This document shows positions 17,918 through 27,978 of a DNA stretch of 64,000 bases, one piece after another. A program made the translations under genes and the position numbers. How positions within the stretch are numbered: position 1 is the first letter of the stretch; each line of letters begins with the position of its first letter. The notes below the pieces were generated by a model. That model was not told where the DNA came from, ran no database searches, and was given only the letters and a program-made list of their open reading frames with translations. The stretch lies in assembly GCA_023386645.1 (NCBI GenBank), contig JAEWJI010000021.1:39577-103576 (forward strand), given 5' to 3'. This stretch comes from Pseudomonadota bacterium (GTDB lineage: Bacteria; Pseudomonadota; Alphaproteobacteria; Caulobacterales; Caulobacteraceae).

Positions 17918-20900
17918 GCGAGCGTTTCGACCCCTTTTCAGGTCCAGGGCCGCGCTGGAGCACCATTCCGGCGCACAGGCCCTTCCTGGATGACCTCGCC
18001 TCGGGAGTTCTCGCATGGCTCGGTGACGCATCGCCCGAGGCGCTCAGCGACGCGGTGATCCTGGCGCCCAACCGGCGGGCGGCCCGCGAGTTCGCCTCGG
18101 CGCTCGGCCGTCTCGCGGGCGACCGGCCGGTGCTGTTGCCCCAGGTGCGTCCGCTCGGCGACCTGGAGGAGGACGAGCCGCCCTTCGCGCCCGGCGATCT
18201 GGGCCTCGACCTGCCGCCCGCCATCGCGCCGCTGCGTCGCCGGTTCGAGATGGCGCGAATGATCAAGGACGCCTGGGACTCCGGCTATTCGCCGCAGCGG
18301 GCGCTGGAGATGGCGGACGCGCTCTCGGCCTTCCTTGACGCCTGCCAGATCGAGGAAGTCGAGGATCCGTCCAGGGTCGAAACCCTGGTCGAAGGCGACC
18401 TGGCCGAGCACTGGAAGGACGCCGCGCGATTCCTGAAGCTGGCCATCGAGGAATGGCCGCGTCGGCTCGAAGCCATGGGAATGATGGACCCGGCGGCGCG
18501 CCGGGTGAGGCTGCTGCGTCTGCTGGCGGAACGCTGGCGCGAGGCGCCTCCGATCGGCCCGGTCCTGGCCGCGGGCTCGACCGGCACCGCGCCGGCCGCC
18601 GCCGCCGTCCTGGCCGCCGTGGCCAGGGCGCCCCAGGGCTGCGTGGTCCTGCCCGGGCTCGATCTCGACATGGCGCCGGAGATCTGGGGCGGGATCGACT
18701 GGCAACACCCCCAGCACGCCCTGAAGCGCCTTCTCGCCGCCGCCGAGATCGACCGGGGGAGCGTGCGGCCCTGGTTCGAGCCACGGGCCGCGATGGACAC
18801 CCGCGAACGGGCGCGGGCGCGCGAGCGCCTGCTCGGCGAGGCCCTGCGTCCGCCCGAGGCGACCGGGGATTGGCGCGCGGCCATCGTCGAGCTGCGTCGG
18901 GCGGCGAGCATCAAGGGCGAGCCCGATCCGGTGACCGAGGGGTTGGCGGGTCTCGGCCTCGCAACGGTGCGCCACGAAGAAGAGGCGGCCTCGGTCATCG
19001 CCCTGATGATGCGGGAGGCGCTGGAGACGCCGGGCCGCACCTGCGCCCTGGTGACCCCGGATCTCGACCTGTCGCGCCGAGTCGCGGCGCGTCTGAAACG
19101 CTGGGGCGTCGAGGCCGACGTGTCGGCGGGCGAGCCCTTGGCGCGCACGCCGGCGGGGCGGCTGCTGGAGATCTGCGCCCGCCTGATCGCCGACCCGCGA
19201 AGTCCACAGGCGATCCTGGGTCTGCTCAAGCATCCGCTGGTTCGGATCGATCTGGCGGAGGGGTCCGAGCATGACGCCCGCGAGGCGCTGGAGGAACACG
19301 GGTTGCGGGGCCCGCGTCCGCGCGACTGGTCCGATCTGAAGAAGCGCCTGCTCAAGGCGGGCCAGCCGGGCGAGCGCGGTTTCGCCCCGCCGGAGTGGAA
19401 GCTGGCCCGCCTGGCTTCGGCCGGCGCCCTGGTCGACCGGCTGGAGACGCTGGTCGCGGCGGCCCGGGCGCCCTTCATGTCCGCCGCGCCCCTGGACGAG
19501 GCGGCGCGAGCCATGACCGCCATGGTCGAGGCGGTCTCGGGCCAGGCCGTCTGGGCCGGACGCGACGGGGAGGCGGCCGCCGCCCTGATGAGTGGGCTGA
19601 TCGAGGGCGGCGGGCCCATCGGAGAAATCGACCGCGACGGATTCCACGGCCTGATCCTCGCGCTCCTTTCGGAGACGACGGTGCGGACAGGCGGGGCCAC
19701 CCATCCGCGCCTGCGCATCCTGGGCGCCATCGAGGCGCGGCTGGTGCGGGCGGACCTGATGATCCTGGCCGGGCTGGAGGAAGGCGTCTGGCCGGCCGGC
19801 GCAGCGCTCGATCCCTTCCTGTCGCGGCCGATGCGCGCCGCTCTGGGCCTGCCGCCGCCCGAGCGACGCCTCGGGCAGACCGCCCAGGACTTCGTCCATG
19901 CGGCTTCCGCGCCCGAGGTGGTGCTGGTCCATGCCGAACGACGCGGCGGCCAGCCGGCGGTGCGCTCGCGCTGGCTGTGGCGGCTGCAGATGCTGGTCGA
20001 TGGAGCGGGGGTGAAACTGCCGGTCGCCCGGACGCCCCTGGACTGGTCGCGAGCCCTGGACTCGCCGGGGGCCGCGAAGCCCGACTACGCCCCGCGCCCC
20101 ATGCCCCGGCCGCCGGTCGCGAGGCGGCCGCGCAGTCTCTACGTCACCCGCGTCGAACGCTGGGTCCGCGACCCCTACGCCATCTACGCCCGGCACATCC
20201 TGGGCCTGGAGGAGATGGACCGGCCGGGCGCCTCCGCCGAGGCGATGGCCCGCGGTAATGCGGTGCACAAGGCGATCGAGCGGCTGACCCTGGCCTGGCC
20301 GCACGCGCTTCCGGACGACTGCGCCTCTGAGATCGAGCGGTTGCTTCTGACCTCGTTGGACGAGCACGGGTTCGAAGCGGCGTCGATGGCGCGGGAGGGG
20401 CCGTTGGCCCGCAACTGCGCGCGCTGGCTGGCGAACTTCGAGGCCGAACGTCGGGCGCGCGGCGTCGAACTGCTGGTCGAACAGAAGGGCGAGATGACCT
20501 TCGACGCCCCCGCCGGCACCTTCACGCTCAAGGCCTTTGCCGATCGGATCGAGGTGTCGACCACGGGCGGGGCGGTCATGGACTTCAAGACCGGCGCGGC
20601 CCCGAGCGCCAAGCAGATCCGCGCCGGCTTCTCGCCCCAGCTGACCCTGACCGGCGCCATTCTGGCGGCCGGCGGGTTCGCCGCCACCAACGGCCCGGTC
20701 GAGCCGGAGGAGTTGACCTATGTCCGCGTGGTCGGCCGCAAGGTCCCGGGCGAGGCCTGCGTGCGGGCCGCCGGTCCCGAAGCGGCGGAGCTGTCGCAGA
20801 CGGCGCTCGAGGGTCTGAAGGCGCTGGTGAGCCGGTTCGACGACGAGGCCACGCCCTACGCCTCCTGGACCGCGCCGCAGTTCATGGGCGGATTCGGCGG

Positions 20901-20973
20901 CAACTACGACCACCTGGCCCGGGTCTGGGAATGGCACGTCGTCGGGGCCGAGGGCGAGGAGGCCGGCGAATGA
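17914..20973 (+). CDS. addB: AddB, helicase-nuclease subunit for double-strand break repair
   Basis: A 1019-residue alphaproteobacterial-type AddB. It has a UvrD-like fold whose N terminus reads VILAPNRRAAREFASALGR, without a usable canonical Walker A. The C-terminal RecB-family nuclease domain begins near YVTRVERWVRDPYAIYARH and has VMDFKTG as the PD-(D/E)xK motif. With AddA it resects broken DNA ends for RecA loading, the role of RecBCD in enterics. It overlaps murU and addA by four bases each. Confidence 0.94.
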   Translation: MSERFDPFSGPGPRWSTIPAHRPFLDDLASGVLAWLGDASPEALSDAVILAPNRRAAREFASALGRLAGDRPVLLPQVRPLGDLEEDEPPFAPGDLGLDLPPAIAPLRRRFEMARMIKDAWDSGYSPQRALEMADALSAFLDACQIEEVEDPSRVETLVEGDLAEHWKDAARFLKLAIEEWPRRLEAMGMMDPAARRVRLLRLLAERWREAPPIGPVLAAGSTGTAPAAAAVLAAVARAPQGCVVLPGLDLDMAPEIWGGIDWQHPQHALKRLLAAAEIDRGSVRPWFEPRAAMDTRERARARERLLGEALRPPEATGDWRAAIVELRRAASIKGEPDPVTEGLAGLGLATVRHEEEAASVIALMMREALETPGRTCALVTPDLDLSRRVAARLKRWGVEADVSAGEPLARTPAGRLLEICARLIADPRSPQAILGLLKHPLVRIDLAEGSEHDAREALEEHGLRGPRPRDWSDLKKRLLKAGQPGERGFAPPEWKLARLASAGALVDRLETLVAAARAPFMSAAPLDEAARAMTAMVEAVSGQAVWAGRDGEAAAALMSGLIEGGGPIGEIDRDGFHGLILALLSETTVRTGGATHPRLRILGAIEARLVRADLMILAGLEEGVWPAGAALDPFLSRPMRAALGLPPPERRLGQTAQDFVHAASAPEVVLVHAERRGGQPAVRSRWLWRLQMLVDGAGVKLPVARTPLDWSRALDSPGAAKPDYAPRPMPRPPVARRPRSLYVTRVERWVRDPYAIYARHILGLEEMDRPGASAEAMARGNAVHKAIERLTLAWPHALPDDCASEIERLLLTSLDEHGFEAASMAREGPLARNCARWLANFEAERRARGVELLVEQKGEMTFDAPAGTFTLKAFADRIEVSTTGGAVMDFKTGAAPSAKQIRAGFSPQLTLTGAILAAGGFAATNGPVEPEELTYVRVVGRKVPGEACVRAAGPEAAELSQTALEGLKALVSRFDDEATPYASWTAPQFMGGFGGNYDHLARVWEWHVVGAEGEEAGE

Positions 20974-23900
20974 CCCAGGCCGCCCAGCGCATCGCATCCG
21001 ACCCGAAGCTGTCGGTCTTCGTCACCGCCAACGCGGGCTCGGGCAAGACCACCACCCTGGTCAGCCGGGTGGCGCGGCTACTGCGGCGGGGCGCGGACCC
21101 CGCCGCCATCCTCTGCGTCACCTACACCAAGGCCGCCGCCGCCGAGATGCAGACCCGGCTGTTCCAACGCCTGGGCGGCTGGGCCGTGGCCGAGGACGAC
21201 AAGCTTCGGGCCGAGCTCGCCGACCTGGAGGGCCTGAGCCCGGCGATCTTCACGGACGAGGACCTGTCACGCGCGCGCCGGCTGTTCGCCCGCGCCCTGG
21301 AGACGCCCGGCGGGCTCAAGATCCAGACCATCCACGCCTTCTGCGAGAAGCTGCTGCGGCGTTTCCCGATCGAGGCGGGGGTGTCGCCGCGCTTCAAGGT
21401 GCTGGAGGACGCCGCCGCCGTCGCCTTGTCACATCAGGCCCGCGAGGATCTGGCGCGCGAGGCCTGGCGCGATCCGGAGGGGCGGCTGGGCCAGGTCTTC
21501 TCGCACTTCGCCGTCCAGCTCGACTGGGGGCGGTTCCAGGACCTGCTGGCCCTGATCGAGGCGCGCCGGCTGGAACTGACCGACTATCTCGACCGCATCG
21601 AGGCCGGGACCGCGCCGGGGCCCCACGAACTGTGCGGCGTCGATCCGGACGTCTCCGCCGAGACGTTGGAGGGCGACTTCCTGGCCTTCATCGAGGCGCG
21701 GGAATGGGCCGCGACCGCCGAGGCGATGCAGACCGGCAGCGTCAACGACCAGAAGATCGCCGCCTGCATGCGTCAGGCCTCGCCGCCCGACTGCACCTTC
21801 GACGCGCTCGGCCCAGTGTTCCTGAAGGCGGATGGCGACCCGAAGTCGAGCATGGGGACGAAGAACGCCCCCCCGGCCGCCGTCGCCTGGCTGGCCGACC
21901 TGCAGCTCAAATACCTGGCCGCGCGCGACCGCATCCGCTCGGCCCGCGTGGCCGAGGACACCCAACGGCTGCTGACCCTGACACGGGCCCACGCCGCCTT
22001 CTACGAACTGGCCAAGGCGCGCACCGGGGCGCTGGATTTCACCGACCTGGTCGACCGCGCCGCGCGCCTGTTGTCGGGCGACGAGAGCCAGGCCCGCTGG
22101 GTGCTCTATAAGCTGGACGGCGGCATCGATCATGTGCTGGTCGACGAGGCCCAGGACACGGCGCCGGAACAGTGGGCCATCCTCCAAGCGCTCACCGCCG
22201 AGTTCTTCACCCACGAGGACAGCCGCCGCAGCGTCTTCGCTGTCGGCGACGAAAAGCAGTCGATCTACTCCTTCCAGGGCGCGCGGCCCGAGCAGCTCCG
22301 CATCCAGGGCCGGCTCTATGGCGAGCGCGCCGGCGACCGCTTCCGACAGGCGCCGCTGGAGGCCTCCTACCGCTCGACGCCCGAGGTCCTGGCCTTCGTC
22401 GACGCCGTTTTCGACGATCCAGAACGCGCTCGGGCCCTGACCGGGCCTGAGGGCGACATCCAGCCCCATGTCGCGGTCCGCCAGGGCCAGCACGGCGGGG
22501 TCGAAATGGTCCCGCTGTTCATCGATGAGGCAGCCCCCGAACGCGACGCCTGGACCGATCCGGTCGATCAGGAGAGCCGCCAGAGCGCCCGCAAGCGGCT
22601 GGCAAACCGTCTGGCCCAGGACATCCGCCGCCAGGTCGAGACCTGCGTCGCGGTCCATGACCGCGAGGGCCGGCTGCGCCCCTGCGGCTATGGCGACTTC
22701 CTGATCCTGGTCCGCCGTCGCGACGCCCTGTTCGAGGAGGTGATCCGGGCGCTGAAGCTGGCCGGCGTGCCTGTGGCCGGGGCCGACCGGCTGAAGCTCG
22801 CCCAGCACATCGCCTTCGACGACCTGTTGTCGCTGGTCCGGTTCGCCCTGTTCCCAGACGACGACCTGAGCCTGGCCGAGGTGCTGCGCAGTCCGTTCTG
22901 CGATGTGGACGAAGCGAGTCTGTTCGCCCTGGCCGGGGCCGAGAAGCGCAAACGTTCGCTGTGGCGCGAACTGAAGGCCAGGGCCGGCGAGCGGCCGGAG
23001 TGGGGCCACGCCCGTGCCCTGCTCGACTTCGCCCTGGCCTCGCGCGGCGGCGACCCGTTCGTCTTCTTCTCGGGCGTCCTGAACCGGGTCGACGAGCGGG
23101 GCATGTCGGGTCGCGCGCGCGTGCTCAAGCGGCTGGGCCGGGAGGCGGAAGAGGCGCTTGACGAGACCCTGAACCAGGTGATGGCGGCGGAGGCGCGCGG
23201 CGGGCTCGACCTCGAAACCTGCCTGCACCTGCTCGAACAGGCCGACGTCGAGGTGAAGCGCGAGCTGGAGGGCCCGCGCGGCGAGGTTCGGGTGATGACC
23301 GTCCACGGCGCCAAGGGATTGGAAGCGCCGATCGTCATCCTGCCGGACACGACCATGCGGGCGAAGGCGCAGGGACCGACGGTCCTGCCGGTCGAAGGGG
23401 AGTTCGAGGGCCGCGCCTGGCTGATGTGCCCGGGGTCCGGCAAGGAGGACTGCCCCGTCTCCGCCGACGCCCGGCTGGCCGGGGAGACCCGCACGCGCGA
23501 CGAGACCCTGCGCTTGCTCTACGTCGCCCTCACCCGAGCCCGCGACCGGCTGGTGGTCATGGGTCGGGTCAACAGCCGGGGCAAGGCCGAGGACGGCAGC
23601 TGGTGGTCGGCGATCGAGGAGACCTTCGGTCGGCTCGACGGCGTCGAGACCCTGGACGACGGCGTCCGGCGATACGGCGCCGCGCCCGTCGTCGCGCTGA
23701 GAACCGGTGAAGACGAGGCGGCCCCAGCGCCCGCCCCCCACCCCGACTGGGCCGGCCGGCCGGCCCCCCCCGATGCCGGGGCCCGCTTCGCCTCGCCCTC
23801 GCGAATGGACGAGACCCTGCGTATTCCGGCGCCCTCGCCCCTGGCGCGCTCGGGCTCGCTGGGGCGCTTCCGGCGCGGCGACCTCATCCACCGGTTGCTG

Positions 23901-24368
23901 GAGCGGTTGCCCGACATGGCCGAGGCCGACCGGCGCGAGGGCGCGCGCCGCCTGATGGCCAGGGAGCGCGACCTGTCCGAAGACCAGCGCGCCGAAATGA
24001 TCGAGGCGGCCTTCCAGGTGCTGGACGATCCCCGCTTCGCCGCCGTCTTCGGCCCCGGCTCCCGGGCGGAGGTGGCCCTGACCGGCCGCGCTCCGGAGTT
24101 GCCGCCGGGCGTCTCGATTTCCGGTCGGATCGACCGGCTGGTTGTCAGGCCCGAGCGGGTCCTGATCATCGACTACAAGACCAATCGCCCCCCGCCCGCC
24201 GACATCGCGGCGGTGGACCCGGCCTATGTCACGCAGCTGGCGATCTATGCGGCGGTGCTGCGTCGGCTCTATCCGGACCGCCCGGTCGAGGCGGCTCTGA
24301 TCTGGACCGATGGACCGAGCCTCATGCCGATCCCACGGCCGCTGCTGGATCGCGCCCTGGCCGGTTGA
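20970..24368 (+). CDS. addA: AddA, helicase-nuclease subunit for double-strand break repair
   Basis: A 1132-residue UvrD/RecB-type helicase with a C-terminal nuclease. Walker A is TANAGSGKTTT near residue 20. VLVDEAQDTAPEQW is the Walker B motif and VMTVHGAKGLEAPIVIL is helicase motif V. The C-terminal nuclease motif is IIDYKTNRPP. The start at ATG 20970 overlaps the addB stop; the frame is open for 39 bases before it, inside addB. It forms the AddAB complex that processes double-strand ends. Confidence 0.95.
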   Translation: MTQAAQRIASDPKLSVFVTANAGSGKTTTLVSRVARLLRRGADPAAILCVTYTKAAAAEMQTRLFQRLGGWAVAEDDKLRAELADLEGLSPAIFTDEDLSRARRLFARALETPGGLKIQTIHAFCEKLLRRFPIEAGVSPRFKVLEDAAAVALSHQAREDLAREAWRDPEGRLGQVFSHFAVQLDWGRFQDLLALIEARRLELTDYLDRIEAGTAPGPHELCGVDPDVSAETLEGDFLAFIEAREWAATAEAMQTGSVNDQKIAACMRQASPPDCTFDALGPVFLKADGDPKSSMGTKNAPPAAVAWLADLQLKYLAARDRIRSARVAEDTQRLLTLTRAHAAFYELAKARTGALDFTDLVDRAARLLSGDESQARWVLYKLDGGIDHVLVDEAQDTAPEQWAILQALTAEFFTHEDSRRSVFAVGDEKQSIYSFQGARPEQLRIQGRLYGERAGDRFRQAPLEASYRSTPEVLAFVDAVFDDPERARALTGPEGDIQPHVAVRQGQHGGVEMVPLFIDEAAPERDAWTDPVDQESRQSARKRLANRLAQDIRRQVETCVAVHDREGRLRPCGYGDFLILVRRRDALFEEVIRALKLAGVPVAGADRLKLAQHIAFDDLLSLVRFALFPDDDLSLAEVLRSPFCDVDEASLFALAGAEKRKRSLWRELKARAGERPEWGHARALLDFALASRGGDPFVFFSGVLNRVDERGMSGRARVLKRLGREAEEALDETLNQVMAAEARGGLDLETCLHLLEQADVEVKRELEGPRGEVRVMTVHGAKGLEAPIVILPDTTMRAKAQGPTVLPVEGEFEGRAWLMCPGSGKEDCPVSADARLAGETRTRDETLRLLYVALTRARDRLVVMGRVNSRGKAEDGSWWSAIEETFGRLDGVETLDDGVRRYGAAPVVALRTGEDEAAPAPAPHPDWAGRPAPPDAGARFASPSRMDETLRIPAPSPLARSGSLGRFRRGDLIHRLLERLPDMAEADRREGARRLMARERDLSEDQRAEMIEAAFQVLDDPRFAAVFGPGSRAEVALTGRAPELPPGVSISGRIDRLVVRPERVLIIDYKTNRPPPADIAAVDPAYVTQLAIYAAVLRRLYPDRPVEAALIWTDGPSLMPIPRPLLDRALAG

Positions 24369-24444
24369 CCTGCCACGCGCGTCTTCCCACATGCCGCTGC
24401 CGGCGGAATCAGCTACCCTTCGCCGCCCCGATCAGGAGCCATCC

Positions 24445-24774
24445 ATGCCCACCGTCAAGGTCACCGACGACAGCTTCGACACCGACGTCCTGAAGGCGTC
24501 CCAGCCGGTTCTGGTCGATTTCTGGGCGGAGTGGTGCGGCCCCTGCAAGCAGATCGGCCCGGCGCTCGAGCAAATCGCCGACGAACTGGGGGGTCAGGTC
24601 ACGATCGCCAAGGTCAATATCGACGACAGCCCGATGGTCCCGTCCAGGCTGGGCGTGAAGGGCATTCCGACCCTGATGCTGTTCAAGGACGGCCAGATGG
24701 CCTCGATGAAGGTCGGCGCCATGCCCAAGGGCAAGATCGTCGAATGGCTGGCCGAAAACGGCGTCAAGGCCTAG
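24445..24774 (+). CDS. trxA: Thioredoxin
   Basis: A 109-residue cytoplasmic thioredoxin with the active site WAEWCGPCKQIGP and the cis-proline motif KGIPTLMLFKDG. It reduces protein disulfides using thioredoxin reductase. ATG 24445 is preceded by AGGAG (24434-24438); the open frame upstream is the end of addA in another register. The 76-base gap after addA contains one GANTC site (GAATC, 24406-24410), so it may have its own promoter. Confidence 0.96.
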   Translation: MPTVKVTDDSFDTDVLKASQPVLVDFWAEWCGPCKQIGPALEQIADELGGQVTIAKVNIDDSPMVPSRLGVKGIPTLMLFKDGQMASMKVGAMPKGKIVEWLAENGVKA

Positions 24775-24795
24775 GATCGCCTGCGGAGGTGAGAC

Positions 24796-24969
24796 ATGCT
24801 GGAAGTCCTGCAGTACGTCCTGGGCGATCTGTTCCGCTTCCTTGGGGTCCTTCTTCTGCTGGTGGTGATCGGAGACATACTGGTGGCCGTGATCCGGGCC
24901 ATTCGAGGTTCCGACGTCTCACCCGTGCTTACCCGAGGCTTGCGCGGCTCCAGAAAGCCCTCGGCCTGA
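24796..24969 (+). CDS. Small single-span membrane protein, 57 residues
   Basis: A short frame from ATG 24796 to TGA 24969 with a good ribosome-binding site (GGAGGTGAG, 24785-24793). The product begins MLEVLQYVLGDLFRFLGVLL, has one hydrophobic span at about residues 15-33 and ends in a basic tail (TRGLRGSRKPSA), suggesting the C terminus faces the cytoplasm. I do not recognize a family. It follows trxA by 21 bases in the same direction and ends one base before the convergent folC stop. Confidence 0.62.
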   Translation: MLEVLQYVLGDLFRFLGVLLLLVVIGDILVAVIRAIRGSDVSPVLTRGLRGSRKPSA

Positions 24970-24970
24970 G

Positions 24971-26245
24971 CTAGTCCGGCCAGGCCTCGCGGCTCGCGCC
25001 CAGGACCTCTCCGGCCAGATACAGCGAACCGCAGATGACGACGCGCCCGGCCCCGAGCCGAAGCGCCTGGTCCAGCGCCTCGCCGACCCCGCCAGAGGGT
25101 GTCGCGCCAAGGCCGTGGCCTCGGGCGACTGCCGCCAGGGCCTCAGGCGTGGCGCACGCGCCTTCGAACGGCACGGTGAACACGGTCGCCGCCGAGCCGC
25201 GAAAGGCCTCGAAGAAGCCGCCCGCGTCCTTGTTGGCCAGCATGCCGACGATCAGGGCCAGCGGTCGCGGGGCCTTGGCCTGCCGGGCCTGGACGGCCTC
25301 GGCCAGGGCCCGGGCCGCGTGGGGATTGTGCCCGCCGTCCAGCCAGAGCTCCGCGTCGGCCGCGCGCGCCGCCTCGCCATATCGGCCCGCCGTGATCCGC
25401 TGCATCCGGGCGGGCCAGCGCACGGCGCGCAGGCCCTCGGCGATGGCGGCCTCGGGCAGATCGAGCTCCAGCGCCGCCGCGATGGCCAGGCCGGCGTTGT
25501 CGATCTGATGGCTTCCGAACAGGGCCGGGGCGGGAAGATCCAGAAAGCGGTCCTGGTCCTGGAACACCATGCCGCCCCGTTCGGACCAGGCATCGAAGTC
25601 CACGCCCATGGTCGTGAGGGGCGAACCGGCCTGCGCCGCCGCGCGCTCGATGGCGGCCATGGCCTCCGAATGCTGACGCGCGACCACGCCTCGCGCTCCG
25701 GCCTTCAGCACGCCTGCCTTCTCGCTCGCGATGGTCCCCAGGTCCGTGCCCAGGAACTCGGCGTGGTCCAAGTCAACCGGCGCGATCACGCTGAGCAGCG
25801 GGCGCTCGATCACATTGGTGGCGTCGAACCGGCCGCCGAGGCCGACCTCGATGACGGCTAGGTCCGCCGGCGTCTCGCTCATCGCCAGGAAGGCTGCGGC
25901 GGTGGTGTTTTCGAACACGGTCGCCTGGCCAGGGACCGCCTCGATCCGGTCGAGAATCGCGTTGAGAGCCCCATCCTCGATCAACCGGCCGGCCAGCCTA
26001 ATGCGCTCGTTGAACCGGACCAGGTGCGGCGAGGTGTAAACGTGGACCCGCAGGCCCGCCGCCTCCGCCATCGCCCGCAGGAAGGCGACGGTCGATCCCT
26101 TGCCATTGGTCCCGGCGACGTGGACCACGGGCGGGAGGCGATCCTGCGGATCTCCCAGGGCCGCGCACAAGGCGCGCATCCGCTCCAGCGACAGGTCGAT
26201 CTTCTGGGGATGGCGAGCGCGCAGGCGTTCGGAGATGGGGTCCAT
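24971..26245 (-). CDS. folC: FolC, dihydrofolate synthase/folylpolyglutamate synthase
   Basis: A 424-residue Mur-ligase-superfamily enzyme that adds glutamate to dihydropteroate and to folates. The P-loop is VAGTNGKGSTVAF (around residue 44), and TSPHLVRFNERIRL is a FolC signature. LWLDGGHNPHAARAL marks the C-terminal domain. It is the last gene of the minus-strand run that includes accD and trpFBA; only six bases separate it from accD. Confidence 0.94.
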   Translation of the reverse strand: MDPISERLRARHPQKIDLSLERMRALCAALGDPQDRLPPVVHVAGTNGKGSTVAFLRAMAEAAGLRVHVYTSPHLVRFNERIRLAGRLIEDGALNAILDRIEAVPGQATVFENTTAAAFLAMSETPADLAVIEVGLGGRFDATNVIERPLLSVIAPVDLDHAEFLGTDLGTIASEKAGVLKAGARGVVARQHSEAMAAIERAAAQAGSPLTTMGVDFDAWSERGGMVFQDQDRFLDLPAPALFGSHQIDNAGLAIAAALELDLPEAAIAEGLRAVRWPARMQRITAGRYGEAARAADAELWLDGGHNPHAARALAEAVQARQAKAPRPLALIVGMLANKDAGGFFEAFRGSAATVFTVPFEGACATPEALAAVARGHGLGATPSGGVGEALDQALRLGAGRVVICGSLYLAGEVLGASREAWPD

Positions 26246-26251
26246 GAGCGG

Positions 26252-27148
26252 CTAGGCCGCCTGGCGGCGTCCGCCCATCAGCATCGACAGGATGCGGCCC
26301 AGCGTCTCGGGCAACTCGGAGCGTGGGACGACCCGGTCGACCATCCCCTTCTCGACCAGATATTCCGACCGCTGGAAGCCGGGCGGCAGCTTCTCGCGGA
26401 TCGTCGCCTCGATGACGCGAGGGCCGGCGAAGCCGATCAGGGCGCCGGGCTCGGCCAGGTGGACATCGCCCAGCATGGCGTAGGAGGCCGTCACCCCGCC
26501 GGTGGTCGGGTCGGTCAGTACGACGACATAGGGCAGTTGCGCCGCCTTCAGCTCGTTCACGGCCAGGGTGGTGCGGGCCATCTGCATCAGGCTGAGCGCG
26601 CCTTCCTGCATCCGGGCGCCGCCGGCGGCGGTGAAGCAGACCAGGGGGACGCCGCGCCGGATGGCTTCGCGCGCGGCGGCCACGAAGGCCTCGCCCGCGG
26701 CCATGCCCAACGACCCGCCCATGAAATGGAAATCTTGGACGATGACCACGGCGGCCACGCCGTCGATGTGGCCGTAGCCGATCGACATGACGTCGCGCAT
26801 GTTCTGCGCCTTGCGCGCCGCCGACAGACGGTCCTTGTAGGGCTTGCCATCGGAGAATTTCAGCGGGTCCTCGGGGACCTCGGGCGCCTCGATCTTCTCG
26901 TAGCGGCCGTCGTCGAAGGTGTAGCGCAGGCGCGCCTCCGCCCCGATCCGCATGTGGCGCCCCGACGGGGTAACCCACAGCGAGGTCTCCAGGTCCGAAC
27001 GGTAGAGCATCTCGCCCGTGTCGGGATCCTTGACCCACAGGTTCTCGGGCGTGTCGCGCCGGTTGACGATCTTGCGCACGCCGGGAGCGAAGCGGCTGAG
27101 CCAGCCGCCGCGCTTGGGCTCGGGCTTGTCATGAGACTTGTCGGCCAT
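26252..27148 (-). CDS. accD: AccD, acetyl-CoA carboxylase carboxyltransferase beta subunit
   Basis: A 298-residue beta subunit of the carboxyltransferase that with AccA makes malonyl-CoA for fatty acid synthesis. The crotonase-like core contains GYGHIDGVAAVVIVQDFHFM and VCFTAAGGARMQEGALSLMQ. The N-terminal region (LWVKDPDTGEMLYRSDLETS) aligns with the zinc ribbon of E. coli AccD but has none of its four cysteines. It lies between trpA and folC, a frequent alphaproteobacterial order. Confidence 0.95.
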   Translation of the reverse strand: MADKSHDKPEPKRGGWLSRFAPGVRKIVNRRDTPENLWVKDPDTGEMLYRSDLETSLWVTPSGRHMRIGAEARLRYTFDDGRYEKIEAPEVPEDPLKFSDGKPYKDRLSAARKAQNMRDVMSIGYGHIDGVAAVVIVQDFHFMGGSLGMAAGEAFVAAAREAIRRGVPLVCFTAAGGARMQEGALSLMQMARTTLAVNELKAAQLPYVVVLTDPTTGGVTASYAMLGDVHLAEPGALIGFAGPRVIEATIREKLPPGFQRSEYLVEKGMVDRVVPRSELPETLGRILSMLMGGRRQAA

Positions 27149-27157
27149 CCGCCTATC

Positions 27158-27978
27158 CTAGTCCTTGGAGCGCGCGGTGCGAACCGCGTCCGCCAGAGCC
27201 TTCACCCTGGCCAGAACGCGGGGCGCGGCGGCTTCGTTCGCCTGGAGCGCCGCCGCCACCTCGTCGACCAGCACGGAACCGGCCACCACCGCGTCGGCCA
27301 CGCGCGCGATCTCGGCCGCCCGCTCCGGCGTCCTGACGCCGAATCCGACCGCGACCGGCAGGCCCGAGGCGGCGCGGACGCGGGCGACCGCGGGCTCCAC
27401 ATCACCGGCCACGGCCTCCTTGACCCCCGTCACCCCGGCCACCGAGACATAATAGACGAAACCCGAGGTCCGCTCGGCGATCACTTTCAGCCGGGCGTCG
27501 TCGGACGTCGGTGTGGCCAGGCGGATCAGCGAGACCTGCCGGGCGTCCAGCGCGTCGCTCAGGGGACCTGCCTCCTCCGGCGGGCAGTCCACAACAATGA
27601 CGCCGTCCACACCGCTGGACGCCGCGTCCTCGGCGAACCGACCGTAACCGTAGCTCTCGATCGGATTGAGGTAGCCCATCAGAATGATCGGCGTGTCGGC
27701 GTCGCCCTCACGGAAAGCGGCGGCGAGATTCAGCGTCCCCTTCAGCGTCAGCCCGGCTTTCAGGCCGCGCAGCGCCGCCCGCTGGATCGGCGGCCCCTCG
27801 GCCATCGGATCACTGAATGGGAAGCCCAGCTCGATGATGTCCGCGCCGGCGGCGGGGAGGCCACGCAGGATTTCCAGCGCCTCGTCGCGCGTCGGATCGC
27901 CGGCCATGACGTAGGCGACGAACCCGGCCCGCCCCTCGGCCTTCAGCGCCGCGAAGCGGGCGTCGATACGAGCGGTGG

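Noticed and set aside
17938..20997. 1019-codon open frame on the minus strand opposite addB
   Set aside because: It mirrors addB across almost the same span, has low-complexity Gly/Arg/Gln-rich composition and no recognizable domain; GC-rich codon use produces such antisense frames.
21429..24392. 987-codon open frame opposite addA
   Set aside because: Same reason: antisense shadow of addA without motifs or a ribosome-binding site.
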